Shown: positions 33,534-41,019 of the stretch, piece by piece
How the letters are laid out: every line of letters begins with the position of its first letter
How positions within the stretch are numbered: the stretch's first letter is position 1
DNA from: Oleispirillum sp965228165
Lineage (GTDB): Bacteria > Pseudomonadota > Alphaproteobacteria > Rhodospirillales > Rhodospirillaceae
NCBI GenBank assembly: GCA_965228165.1
Contig: CBDDHB010000003.1
Coordinates: 558,001-622,000, forward strand
Direction of reading: 5' to 3'
DNA length: 64,000 nt
Program-made: the position numbers and the translations under genes
The notes under the pieces: generated by a model
Told to the model about the DNA's origin: nothing
Seen by the model: the letters and a program-made list of their open reading frames with translations, nothing else
Databases searched by the model: none

Positions 33534-34352
33534 TTACTGCAACAGCGACAGCAACTGCTGCGGCATGTCGTTGGCCTGCGACAGCGCCGCGATGGCGGCG
33601 TTGGTGCGCGCCTGGGCGGAGGAGAATTCCGACTGCGCCTCGGCGATGTCGCAATCCGCGATCGCCGACTGGGCGGCATCCAGGTTTTCCTCGGACGAGG
33701 CGATCTGGGTCGAGTGGTAATCGAACCGCGATTCGAGAGCGCCGACGTCGGCGCGCGCCGCCGCCACGGTGCTGATCGCGGTGTTCACCACGGTCAGGGC
33801 CGACGTCGCCCCCGCCGAATCGCCAAGGTCGCAGGCATCCACCAGGGCCTGCATGGTGCTCATGTTGACGGTGCTCAGGTCGACCGAGATGACATCGGAC
33901 GCCGTGGTGCCGACCAGGAAGCTGGCGCTGTAGCCGCCATCGATCAGGCTGTCGCCATTGAAGGTGGTGGTGGTGACGATGCTGGTGATTTCGGCGGCGA
34001 GCTCCTGGAATTCCGAGTCGATGTATTCACGTTCGGTATCGCTGACCGCGCCGGAAATCGCCTCGGCGCACAGAACCTTCATGCGCTCCAGCGCGTCGGA
34101 GATCGACGACAGGCCGCCGTCGGCGGTTTCCAGAACCGACGAGGCGTGGCTGGCGTTGGTCGACGCCTGGCCCAGGACCGCGACGTCGGACTGCAACTTG
34201 GTCGCCACGGCAAGGCCCGCCGCGTCGTCGGCGGCGCGGGTGATGCGCGAACCGGACGCCACCTTGTTCAAGGCGGAGGTCTGGTCGTTCGAGTTGATGT
34301 TGAGGTAGCGCAGCGCGGAATTGGCGGAGGTGTTGGTGGTGATAACAGGCAT
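33534..34352 (-). CDS. fliC: Flagellin
   Basis: A 272-residue flagellin with only the conserved D0/D1 parts. The N-terminus is MPVITTNTSANSALRYLNIN followed by LNKVASGSRITRAADDAAGLAVATKLQSDV. The C-terminus is NLDAAQSAIADCDIAEAQSEF followed by SSAQARTNAAIAALSQANDMPQQLLSLLQ. Residues about 130-200 are a short variable region. Three cysteines (in KVLCAE, VDACDLG and IADCDIA) are unusual for an exported filament protein. AAGGAGA precedes the ATG at 34352. The gene is transcribed away from flgD. Confidence 0.95.
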   Translation of the reverse strand: MPVITTNTSANSALRYLNINSNDQTSALNKVASGSRITRAADDAAGLAVATKLQSDVAVLGQASTNASHASSVLETADGGLSSISDALERMKVLCAEAISGAVSDTEREYIDSEFQELAAEITSIVTTTTFNGDSLIDGGYSASFLVGTTASDVISVDLSTVNMSTMQALVDACDLGDSAGATSALTVVNTAISTVAAARADVGALESRFDYHSTQIASSEENLDAAQSAIADCDIAEAQSEFSSAQARTNAAIAALSQANDMPQQLLSLLQ

Positions 34353-34507
34353 GTGAAATCTCCTTCGTTGATCTCTCGCGGGACCGTTCGAGTCCCGGTG
34401 CTTGGCACCCGTCGGCACGCCCATCGCGCATCCGAACCCCTGGCGCCTTACTCGCTCTTACGGGGCAGGTCCGCCGACACTGGCGCGCCGAGACGCAAAA
34501 ATATTCG

Positions 34508-34523
34508 TGGAAAATTTTTCGCC
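34508..34523 (+). promoter_or_regulatory. Possible sigma54 promoter for the flgD operon
   Basis: TGGAAAATTTTTCGCC has GG and GC separated by ten bases, as in -24/-12 promoters (consensus TGGCACG-N4-TTGC). It lies 124 bases upstream of flgD in the 294-base divergent gap behind the flagellin start. Hook genes are driven by sigma54 in Caulobacter-type hierarchies. Only the core dinucleotides match well. Confidence 0.4.
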
Positions 34524-34646
34524 AGTTTTCCGGCCCGTGCCGCGTTTGTCGGGTAACGGGGCGGACTGAATGGCCGCGCCAAACCTGAACCGGCAAAAGC
34601 GAGGGGCGAATTCCCTCGAGGCCGGACCAGAGACCGGAGACCGGCC

Positions 34647-35321
34647 ATGACCACCGTCAGCACGATCAGCTCCAGCGGCTTGTCGTCCACCACCGCTTCA
34701 TCGGTGGAATCGCTGTCCGAGAACTACGAGCTGTTCCTTTCCGTCCTCGTCGCGCAACTGGAGAACCAGAACCCGCTGGATCCCACCGACACCGACGAGA
34801 TGACCAGCCAGTTGGTCAATTACGCCCAGGTGGAACAGCAGATTCTGGCGAACTCGTACCTCGAGAACCTGGTGCTCGCCACCAACAACGAAAGCGCCTC
34901 GGTGGCGCTGTCCCTGGTCGGGATGGAGGTCACCTACATCGCCGACGATCTGACCTATTCCGAGGGAGACACCCTGTCCTGGGCATTCGAGGTGCCCGAC
35001 GACACCGAGACCCTGGTGGCGCAGGTCCTGAACGAGGACGGCGACGTCGTCTATACCGAGGAACTCTCCACCACCGCGGGCTCGACCACCTTCACCTGGG
35101 ACGGCAGCCTCACCAACGGCAGCAGCGCCTCGGACGGCACCTATTCCCTGCAACTGGTGGCGACGGATTCCAACGGCGACGACGTCGATATCGACCCCGA
35201 GACCACCAGCGTGGTCAGCCGGGTCGATTGGTCCGACGGCAGCGCGCAACTGATCATGTCGAACGGCGCGACGGTTTCGCTGTCCAGCATCATCTCCGCC
35301 ACCAACCCCAGCGATTCCTGA
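34647..35321 (+). CDS. flgD: Flagellar hook assembly protein FlgD
   Basis: A 224-residue hook-cap scaffolding protein. The conserved N-terminus is LSENYELFLSVLVAQLENQNPLDPTDTDEMTSQLVNYAQVEQQI. The C-terminal half carries the FlgD Tudor/FnIII-like part (YSEGDTLSWAFEV, TTFTWDGSLTNGSSASDGTYSLQLVATDSNG). It is needed to polymerise FlgE, encoded next. GGAGACCGGCC precedes the ATG. Confidence 0.94.
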   Translation: MTTVSTISSSGLSSTTASSVESLSENYELFLSVLVAQLENQNPLDPTDTDEMTSQLVNYAQVEQQILANSYLENLVLATNNESASVALSLVGMEVTYIADDLTYSEGDTLSWAFEVPDDTETLVAQVLNEDGDVVYTEELSTTAGSTTFTWDGSLTNGSSASDGTYSLQLVATDSNGDDVDIDPETTSVVSRVDWSDGSAQLIMSNGATVSLSSIISATNPSDS

Positions 35322-35347
35322 CCGCTTTCAGATAAGGAGGCTCGATC

Positions 35348-35368
35348 ATGAGCACTCTCAGCAGTTAG
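35348..35368 (+). other. Six-codon leader MSTLSS with TAG directly before the flgE start
   Basis: A strong AAGGAGG (about 35334-35340) is followed at normal spacing by an ATG at 35348. The frame reads Met-Ser-Thr-Leu-Ser-Ser and then TAG at 35366-35368, immediately followed by the ATG of the flgE frame at 35369. The six codons look like the natural N-terminus of this FlgE. The TAG is therefore either a nonsense mutation, a read error, or a stop-start device for re-initiation. Confidence 0.75.
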
Positions 35369-36628
35369 ATGAACATCGCGGTTTCCGCCCTCAACGCGCA
35401 GTCGGCGGCGGTTTCGACGGTGTCCAACAACCTCGCCAATTCCAGCACCGCCGGCTACAAGACCACCACCGCGTCGTTCGCGTCGATGGTCTCGGGGTCG
35501 GGGTCGTACAGCAGCTTCACCGGCGCCGGAGTCAGCGTCGATCCGACCCAGAACCTGACCGTGCAGGGCACCCTGGTTGGCACCGAGAACGACACCGACC
35601 TCGGCATCGACGGCGAGGGCTGGTTCGTCGTCGCCAACTCCTCGGACAGCGATATCTTCTATTACACCCGCGCCGGCGATTTCTCGACCGACGACGAAGG
35701 CTATCTGGTCAACAGCAGCGGCTGGTACTTGCAGGGCTACGCCACCGACCGCGACGGCAACGTCACCTCCGGCACCTCCGCCGCCGGGTTGGAGGCGATC
35801 AACGTCAACGACTATGCCGGCGCGGCGGAAGCCACCACCGAGCTGTCGATCCAGGCGATCCTGCCCGCCGACGCCGAAGTCGGCGACGCCTTCACCGTGG
35901 ACGCGGAAATCTACGACAGCCTGGGCACCGCCTATACCCTGACCATGACCTACACCAAGAGCGCCGCCAACACATGGTCGCTGTCGGTCAGCCAGCCCGC
36001 CACCAGCACGGACGGCGTCACCGACACCGCCACCACGGTGACCCTGTCCAGCACCGCCATCACCTTCAACGACGACGGCACCCTGGCGACCCCGACCACG
36101 GACATCACCATCGGCATCACCGGTTGGAGCAGCGGCGCGGCCTCCAGTTCCATCGCCTATGACGTCGGCACCGAGGACAAGACCGACGGATTGAGCCAGT
36201 ACGCCACCGGAGACGGCACCTCGGACCCGACGATCACCCTGAAAGAGGTCGTCCAGGACGGCCTGCGCTTCGGCGAATTCTCGAGCGTCACCGTCGACGA
36301 GGCGGGCTACGTCTACGCCAACTTCGACAACGGCATCAGCTATACGATCTACAAGATTCCGCTGGCCACCTTCGCCAACGACAACGGCCTCGAGGCCAAG
36401 ACCGGCACCGTCTATTCCGCCAGCATCTATTCCGGCGAAGCCAATCTGGTGGAAGCGGACAGCGCGTCGGCCGGATCGATCCAGGCCGGAGAGCTGGAGT
36501 CATCGACCACCGACACCGCCACCGAGTTCAGCAAGCTGATCGTCGCCCAGCAGGCCTACTCCGCCGCATCCGAAATCATCAGCACCGTCGGCGACATGTA
36601 CGACGACCTGATGGCGGCCAAACGGTGA
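35369..36628 (+). CDS. flgE: Flagellar hook protein FlgE
   Basis: A 419-residue hook protein. MNIAVSALNAQSAAVSTVSNNLANSSTAGYKTTTASFASMV is the conserved N-terminus, with QGTLVGTENDTDLGIDGEGWFVV after it. The FlgE insert domain fills the middle, and DTATEFSKLIVAQQAYSAASEIISTVGDMYDDLM is the C-terminal helix. Translation from 35369 lacks its own ribosome site; the good site serves the upstream ATG at 35348, separated by an in-frame TAG. Re-initiation would still give a nearly complete protein. The stop overlaps the next small gene (GTGA). Confidence 0.93.
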   Translation: MNIAVSALNAQSAAVSTVSNNLANSSTAGYKTTTASFASMVSGSGSYSSFTGAGVSVDPTQNLTVQGTLVGTENDTDLGIDGEGWFVVANSSDSDIFYYTRAGDFSTDDEGYLVNSSGWYLQGYATDRDGNVTSGTSAAGLEAINVNDYAGAAEATTELSIQAILPADAEVGDAFTVDAEIYDSLGTAYTLTMTYTKSAANTWSLSVSQPATSTDGVTDTATTVTLSSTAITFNDDGTLATPTTDITIGITGWSSGAASSSIAYDVGTEDKTDGLSQYATGDGTSDPTITLKEVVQDGLRFGEFSSVTVDEAGYVYANFDNGISYTIYKIPLATFANDNGLEAKTGTVYSASIYSGEANLVEADSASAGSIQAGELESSTTDTATEFSKLIVAQQAYSAASEIISTVGDMYDDLMAAKR

Positions 36629-36885
36629 CCGCGATGACCGGCGAACGCACCAGCATGGACCGCCTGCTCAAACGCGCCGAAATCGCGCGGCGCCAGGCCG
36701 ACGATCTGCCGCCGTCCGCGCCCCTGCGGGAACGGCTGTGCGTCATCGTCGATCTGCGCCAGAGCCTGAAGGCGCTGGAACGACGCCACGCGGAGCTGGA
36801 AAAGCGCCGCGCCACGGTTTTGCACGGACGCAGCGCCATCGCCGCCTATGGGCAGGCGGCGGCGTTGCGCCTTTTCCCCCGTTGA
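36625..36885 (+). CDS. Small helical protein in the flagellar operon, unknown
   Basis: An 86-residue charged helical protein starting at GTG 36625, four bases inside the flgE stop; an in-frame ATG at 36634 is an alternative start. The sequence (LKRAEIARRQADDLPP, LRQSLKALERRHAELEKRRA) suggests a coiled coil. It has no membrane segment and no family I can name. Its place between flgE and an FlgN-like gene suggests an export chaperone or a regulator of hook genes. Confidence 0.55.
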   Translation: MTAMTGERTSMDRLLKRAEIARRQADDLPPSAPLRERLCVIVDLRQSLKALERRHAELEKRRATVLHGRSAIAAYGQAAALRLFPR

Positions 36886-36899
36886 CCGGAGAACCCGCC

Positions 36900-37352
36900 A
36901 TGTCCGAAGCCACCCTCGCCTCCCTGGACAAGAAGACCCTCGCCGACTTCTGCGCGGTCTTACGCGAACTCACCGCCCTGGTGGACGAGGAAAACGCCAT
37001 CCTGGCGATCCCCACCGAAACCCTGCCGCAGGCCATGGTCGAACGGAAGGAGACCCTGGGCAACCGCTATGCGGCGCTGACCCAGTCCCTGCGCCGCCGC
37101 GCCGCCGCGATGCATGCGGCGGGCGACCTCGACCCCGAGGTCCTGGAAGGCGACATTCGCGGCCTGGTGCGCCGCCTGAAGGAAAACCAGACCCTGCTCA
37201 ACGCCCGCAAGGCCGCCACCGCGCTTCGCGTCGAGGCGGTAATGCAGGCGCTGGCGGAACGCGAGCGCCGCGAGGCGACGGGATACGGCGCCACCGGCGA
37301 CACCCTGCCGCCGATGGCGCGCCGCGTCGGCGGCCTGCACGTGCGCGCCTGA
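36900..37352 (+). CDS. flgN: FlgN-like export chaperone
   Basis: A 150-residue helical protein directly before flgK and flgL, whose products FlgN keeps ready for export. LRELTALVDEENAILAIPTETLPQAMVERKETLGNRYAALTQSL is the FlgN pattern of an N-terminal helix with LxxExxAL followed by a K-rich segment, and ENQTLLNARKAATALRVEAVMQAL is the C-terminal part. Sequence likeness is moderate; position supports it well. Confidence 0.78.
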   Translation: MSEATLASLDKKTLADFCAVLRELTALVDEENAILAIPTETLPQAMVERKETLGNRYAALTQSLRRRAAAMHAAGDLDPEVLEGDIRGLVRRLKENQTLLNARKAATALRVEAVMQALAERERREATGYGATGDTLPPMARRVGGLHVRA

Positions 37353-37377
37353 ACCGCTGACGAGGGGAGGTCCGGCG

Positions 37378-38679
37378 ATGTCGATTGCCAGCATCATCAA
37401 CACGGCGAACAGCGGCCTTTCGGTGGCGCAGGCGCGGATCGCGCTCGCCTCGACCAACATCGCCAACGCCGAAACCGCCGGCTACACCAAGAAGACCGCC
37501 GACGTCACCGCCTCGACGGTGGGCGGACAGGCGACCGGCGTCACCATCATCGGCACCGGCAGCGACGTCGACGAGAAACTGCACCAGGACGTGGTCGAGG
37601 CGATTTCTCAATCGTCCTACGATTCCGTTCTGTCGTCGTATTACGAGACCGTGGTCACCGCGCTCGGCACCACCAGCGACGGCAGCGAACTGTCCGATAC
37701 CCTGACCGCCTTGCAGACGGCGCTTTCCGACGCCATCGACGACCCGTCCACCACCACCCTGACCGCGGTGGAAGAGGCGGTGGACGACTGGAACGCCGCG
37801 ATCGCCGACGCCTCCGACGCGGTGCAGTCGGCGCGCACCTCCGCCGACCAGGGAATCGCCGAGGCGGTGGAAAGCGTCAACGACCTTCTGCACCAGATCG
37901 ACGACCTCAACGACCAGATCACCAAGGCAAAGGCGAACGGCGAATCCACATCGGATCTCGAGGACCAGCGTCGCGCCGCCCTGGAAGACCTGGGCCAGTA
38001 CATGGAGGTCACCACCTTCACCACCACCGCCGGGGCGACGCAGATCTACACCACCTCGGGCCAGGCGCTGCTGACCAGCACCGTGCACCAACTGTCCTAC
38101 ACCGCGACCGGAACCTTGACCTCGTCGGCCACCTACGAAAGCGACGGCAGCGGCACGATTTCCGGCATCATGGTCGATGGCAAGGACGTCACCAACGCGA
38201 TTTCCGGCGGCACCATCGCCGCCCTGGTCGAACTGCGCGACGAGGTCCTGCCTGCGGTGCAGGAGGAACTGGACGCCCTGTCGGGCGCGGTCTCCTCCGC
38301 GATCTCCGGCATCGACGCGGCGCTGACCTCGGCGGAAAGCGGCGATACTTCCGCCCTGCAAACCATCTGGTCGGCGCTGTCCGACACCACCAGTTTCGCC
38401 GACGCGGGCAACCTGTCGGCGACCAGCGCCTCGATCTCCAGCTACCTGAGTTCGCTGATCGACGACCTCGCCGACCGGGCGAGCGCCGCCTCCAGCGCCG
38501 CGACCAAAAGCGCCGCCACGGCGGAAAGCCTGTCCACCAGCTTTTCCAATTCCTACGGCATCAACGTCAACGAGGAAACCGCGCTGCTCACCACCTATCA
38601 GCAGGATTACGACGCGGCGGCGCAAATCCTCTCCGCCGCGCAAGAGATGTGGGACAGCCTGATCTCGATGATGAACTGA
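37378..38679 (+). CDS. flgK: Flagellar hook-associated protein FlgK (HAP1)
   Basis: A 433-residue junction protein. It starts MSIASIINTANSGLSVAQARIALASTNIANAETAGYTKKTAD, typical of FlgK, and ends GINVNEETALLTTYQQDYDAAAQILSAAQEMWDSLISMMN, the conserved C-terminal helix. The central part, with LHQIDDLNDQITKAKANGE and LEDQRRAALEDLGQYMEV, is shorter than in enterobacteria. GGGGAGG precedes the ATG. Confidence 0.94.
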   Translation: MSIASIINTANSGLSVAQARIALASTNIANAETAGYTKKTADVTASTVGGQATGVTIIGTGSDVDEKLHQDVVEAISQSSYDSVLSSYYETVVTALGTTSDGSELSDTLTALQTALSDAIDDPSTTTLTAVEEAVDDWNAAIADASDAVQSARTSADQGIAEAVESVNDLLHQIDDLNDQITKAKANGESTSDLEDQRRAALEDLGQYMEVTTFTTTAGATQIYTTSGQALLTSTVHQLSYTATGTLTSSATYESDGSGTISGIMVDGKDVTNAISGGTIAALVELRDEVLPAVQEELDALSGAVSSAISGIDAALTSAESGDTSALQTIWSALSDTTSFADAGNLSATSASISSYLSSLIDDLADRASAASSAATKSAATAESLSTSFSNSYGINVNEETALLTTYQQDYDAAAQILSAAQEMWDSLISMMN

Positions 38680-38692
38680 CGGAGGTCAAACC

Positions 38693-39595
38693 ATGCGGAT
38701 ATCGACGGCGGGAATGAACACCCAGATGATTTCTCAGGCGATGCGGGTGCAAAGCACCTATGCCGAGGCGCTGACCCAGCAAGCCTCCGGCAACAAGTCC
38801 GAATCCTTGAGCGGCCTGAACGGCCAGGCGGGCGCGGCGATCAGCCTGAAGGCCGACATCGAGACCTCGGAGCATCTGGCCACCCAGGCGGAAAACGCCG
38901 CCAGCAAGCTGGAGGAAGCCTATTCCACCGTCGGCACCATCGCCGACATCGTCGAAAAGATGCGGGTCGCGATCTCTTCCGGGCTCGACGGCACGGTCAG
39001 CGATGCGTCCACCGTGCAATCCGCCGCCGCCGGATATCTGGAAGACGTGGTCGATCTGCTCAACACCAAATACGCCGACAGTTACCTTTTCTCCGGCACC
39101 TCCGCCCAGACCAAGCCGGTGGACCTGACCGACACCGACTACGACCCCACCACCGGCAGCGCCGACACCGACTACTACCAGGGCAGCGACACCCTCGCCG
39201 CGGTGATGGTCGACAGCGGCAGCGGCAAATCCTATGGCGTCACCGCCGACGAGGCGGCGTTCGAACAGGTTCTGCGCGCCCTGTCCATGCTCGAGGCCAT
39301 GACCACCGATCCCGCCGATACCGCCACCATGCAATCGGCCTTCGACCTGCTCGGCACCGCCACCACCGGCCTGGGAGAAATTCAGGAAACCCTCTCCAAC
39401 CAGACCGACGCGTTGAACACCATCGTCGACGGCCAGACCGAGTTCCAGATCTACGCCAACGAGGCCCTGGAAAGCCTGACCCAGATCGACGTCGCCGAGG
39501 CCAGCGCCAAGGTCGCGCAGCAGGAAGTGCTGTTACAGGCCTCCTTCGCCACCCTGTCGTCGCTGAAGAGCATCAGCGTCCTCGACTATCTGTAA
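38693..39595 (+). CDS. flgL: Flagellar hook-associated protein FlgL (HAP3)
   Basis: A 300-residue flagellin-like protein. MRISTAGMNTQMISQAMRVQSTYAEALTQQASGNK is the N-terminal D0 part, SYLFSGTSAQTKPV the conserved turn, and NEALESLTQIDVAEASAKVAQQEVLLQASFATLSSLKSISVLDYL the C-terminal helix. It forms the hook-filament junction with FlgK. ACGGAGG precedes the ATG. It is the last gene of the flagellar run. Confidence 0.94.
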   Translation: MRISTAGMNTQMISQAMRVQSTYAEALTQQASGNKSESLSGLNGQAGAAISLKADIETSEHLATQAENAASKLEEAYSTVGTIADIVEKMRVAISSGLDGTVSDASTVQSAAAGYLEDVVDLLNTKYADSYLFSGTSAQTKPVDLTDTDYDPTTGSADTDYYQGSDTLAAVMVDSGSGKSYGVTADEAAFEQVLRALSMLEAMTTDPADTATMQSAFDLLGTATTGLGEIQETLSNQTDALNTIVDGQTEFQIYANEALESLTQIDVAEASAKVAQQEVLLQASFATLSSLKSISVLDYL

Positions 39596-39621
39596 GACGC
39601 GCCGCCGCGAGGGAGGGAAAA

Positions 39622-41019
39622 ATCGCCGACGACGACCTCAACGAACGTTTCTGCGCCGAACCCTTCGCGCACTTCGAGGTTCTGACCGACGGAAACGTCG
39701 CCCCCTGCTGTTCGATCTGGACGCATCAGAGGCTGGGAAACGTCCGCGCCTCGGACATCGGCGCGATCTGGAACGGCGCCGCCGCGCAAGAGATGCGGCG
39801 CTCAATCCTCGACGGCAGCTTCCGCCATTGCCGCAAGGACCGTTGCGCCCTGATCGTCAACCGTAGCCTGCCGCGCCGCGAGGACATCCGCGACCCCGAC
39901 CTGCGCGCCGCCATCGACGGCGGCATCACCCATCTGCCGCACGGTCCCCGCCACGTCTTTCTCGCCCACGACCTGACCTGTAATCTCGCCTGCCCCTCAT
40001 GCCGAAGCGGCCCGATCGCGGTCACCGGGGAAAGGCGCAAGGCCCTGGACTCCATCAGCGAGCGGGTGCTTTTCCCGGTCATCGCCTCTGGCGATTTGCG
40101 CAAGATTTCCATCGCGGGACAGGGAGACCCCTGGGCCAGCCCCCATTACCGCGACATCCTCTCCCGGCTCGCCGCGCCACAGACCGCACCCCTCGCTCTA
40201 GCGATCTACACCAACGGCATCCTGATGGGCCGCGAAACCTGGGAACGCTTTCGCGGATTGGAACGGCACGAACTGTCGGTCTGCGTTTCGGTCGATGCCG
40301 CATCGGCCTTTACCTATGCAAGATTGCGCCCACCGGGCCGCTGGGACGTCCTGATGCGCAACCTGGAATTCCTGGGGGATTTGCGGGCGCGCGGCGTGCT
40401 GCGGCGATACGAAGTGAACATGACGGTACAGGCGGACAACTATGTCGAAATGCCGGAGCTCGCGGCGATGGCGCGACGCTTCGGCTGCGACGCCGTCCTG
40501 TTCTATCTGCTGCAAAACACCGGAACGCATTTGCGGGAACGCTTTGCCGACGGCAACGTCGGCGATCCCGCCCACCCCGAGCACGAGGCCCTGCTGGAGG
40601 TCTTGCGCGACCCGATCCTCGGCGAGGATTTCTGCCACCTGTTCGACATCCGCGCCCTGCGCGCCGTGGCGACCGCCGAACCCGGCCACGACCGCGCCCC
40701 CCTGGCCGTGGCGACCCGGCGGCGACGGAACGGCGGAACGGCGGAGGACTGGTCCGCCGAGGCGCTGGCCCTGCTCGACCTCGGCCAGCCCTGGCGCGCG
40801 GCGCAGCGTTTCCTGCGGGCGCAAGACACGGACGATACCCCGGCGATCGCGATGAACCTGGGGGTGGCGCTGTTCCTGGCGGGACTGCCGGAACAGGCCC
40901 TGCCGCACCTGACGCGCGGGCGCGACGCGGCCCTCGGCGACGAAGACCGCGCCGCCCTGGACGATTGCATCGACGCAGCGGAGCGCCAATGCGCGGCCCC
41001 GCCACGGAGCGACCGATGA
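39622..41019 (+). CDS. Radical SAM protein with N-terminal SPASM region and TPR-like tail
   Basis: The frame encodes, in order, a SPASM-like region (RFCAEPFAHFEVLTDGNVAPCCSIW, AIWN, HCRKDRC), a radical SAM core with CNLACPSC (CX3CX2C) for the 4Fe-4S cluster, and a TPR-like segment (ALLDLGQPWRAAQRFLRAQ, AMNLGVALFLAGLPEQALPHL). SPASM normally follows the radical SAM core. No ATG, GTG or TTG lies upstream of the SPASM part. GGGAGGG at 39611-39617 is followed at 39622 by ATC, which I take as the likely start; the first ATG (39793) would remove half of the cysteines. It overlaps the HAD gene by four bases. The substrate, perhaps a peptide or glycan, is unknown. Confidence 0.75.
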   Translation: MADDDLNERFCAEPFAHFEVLTDGNVAPCCSIWTHQRLGNVRASDIGAIWNGAAAQEMRRSILDGSFRHCRKDRCALIVNRSLPRREDIRDPDLRAAIDGGITHLPHGPRHVFLAHDLTCNLACPSCRSGPIAVTGERRKALDSISERVLFPVIASGDLRKISIAGQGDPWASPHYRDILSRLAAPQTAPLALAIYTNGILMGRETWERFRGLERHELSVCVSVDAASAFTYARLRPPGRWDVLMRNLEFLGDLRARGVLRRYEVNMTVQADNYVEMPELAAMARRFGCDAVLFYLLQNTGTHLRERFADGNVGDPAHPEHEALLEVLRDPILGEDFCHLFDIRALRAVATAEPGHDRAPLAVATRRRRNGGTAEDWSAEALALLDLGQPWRAAQRFLRAQDTDDTPAIAMNLGVALFLAGLPEQALPHLTRGRDAALGDEDRAALDDCIDAAERQCAAPPRSDR

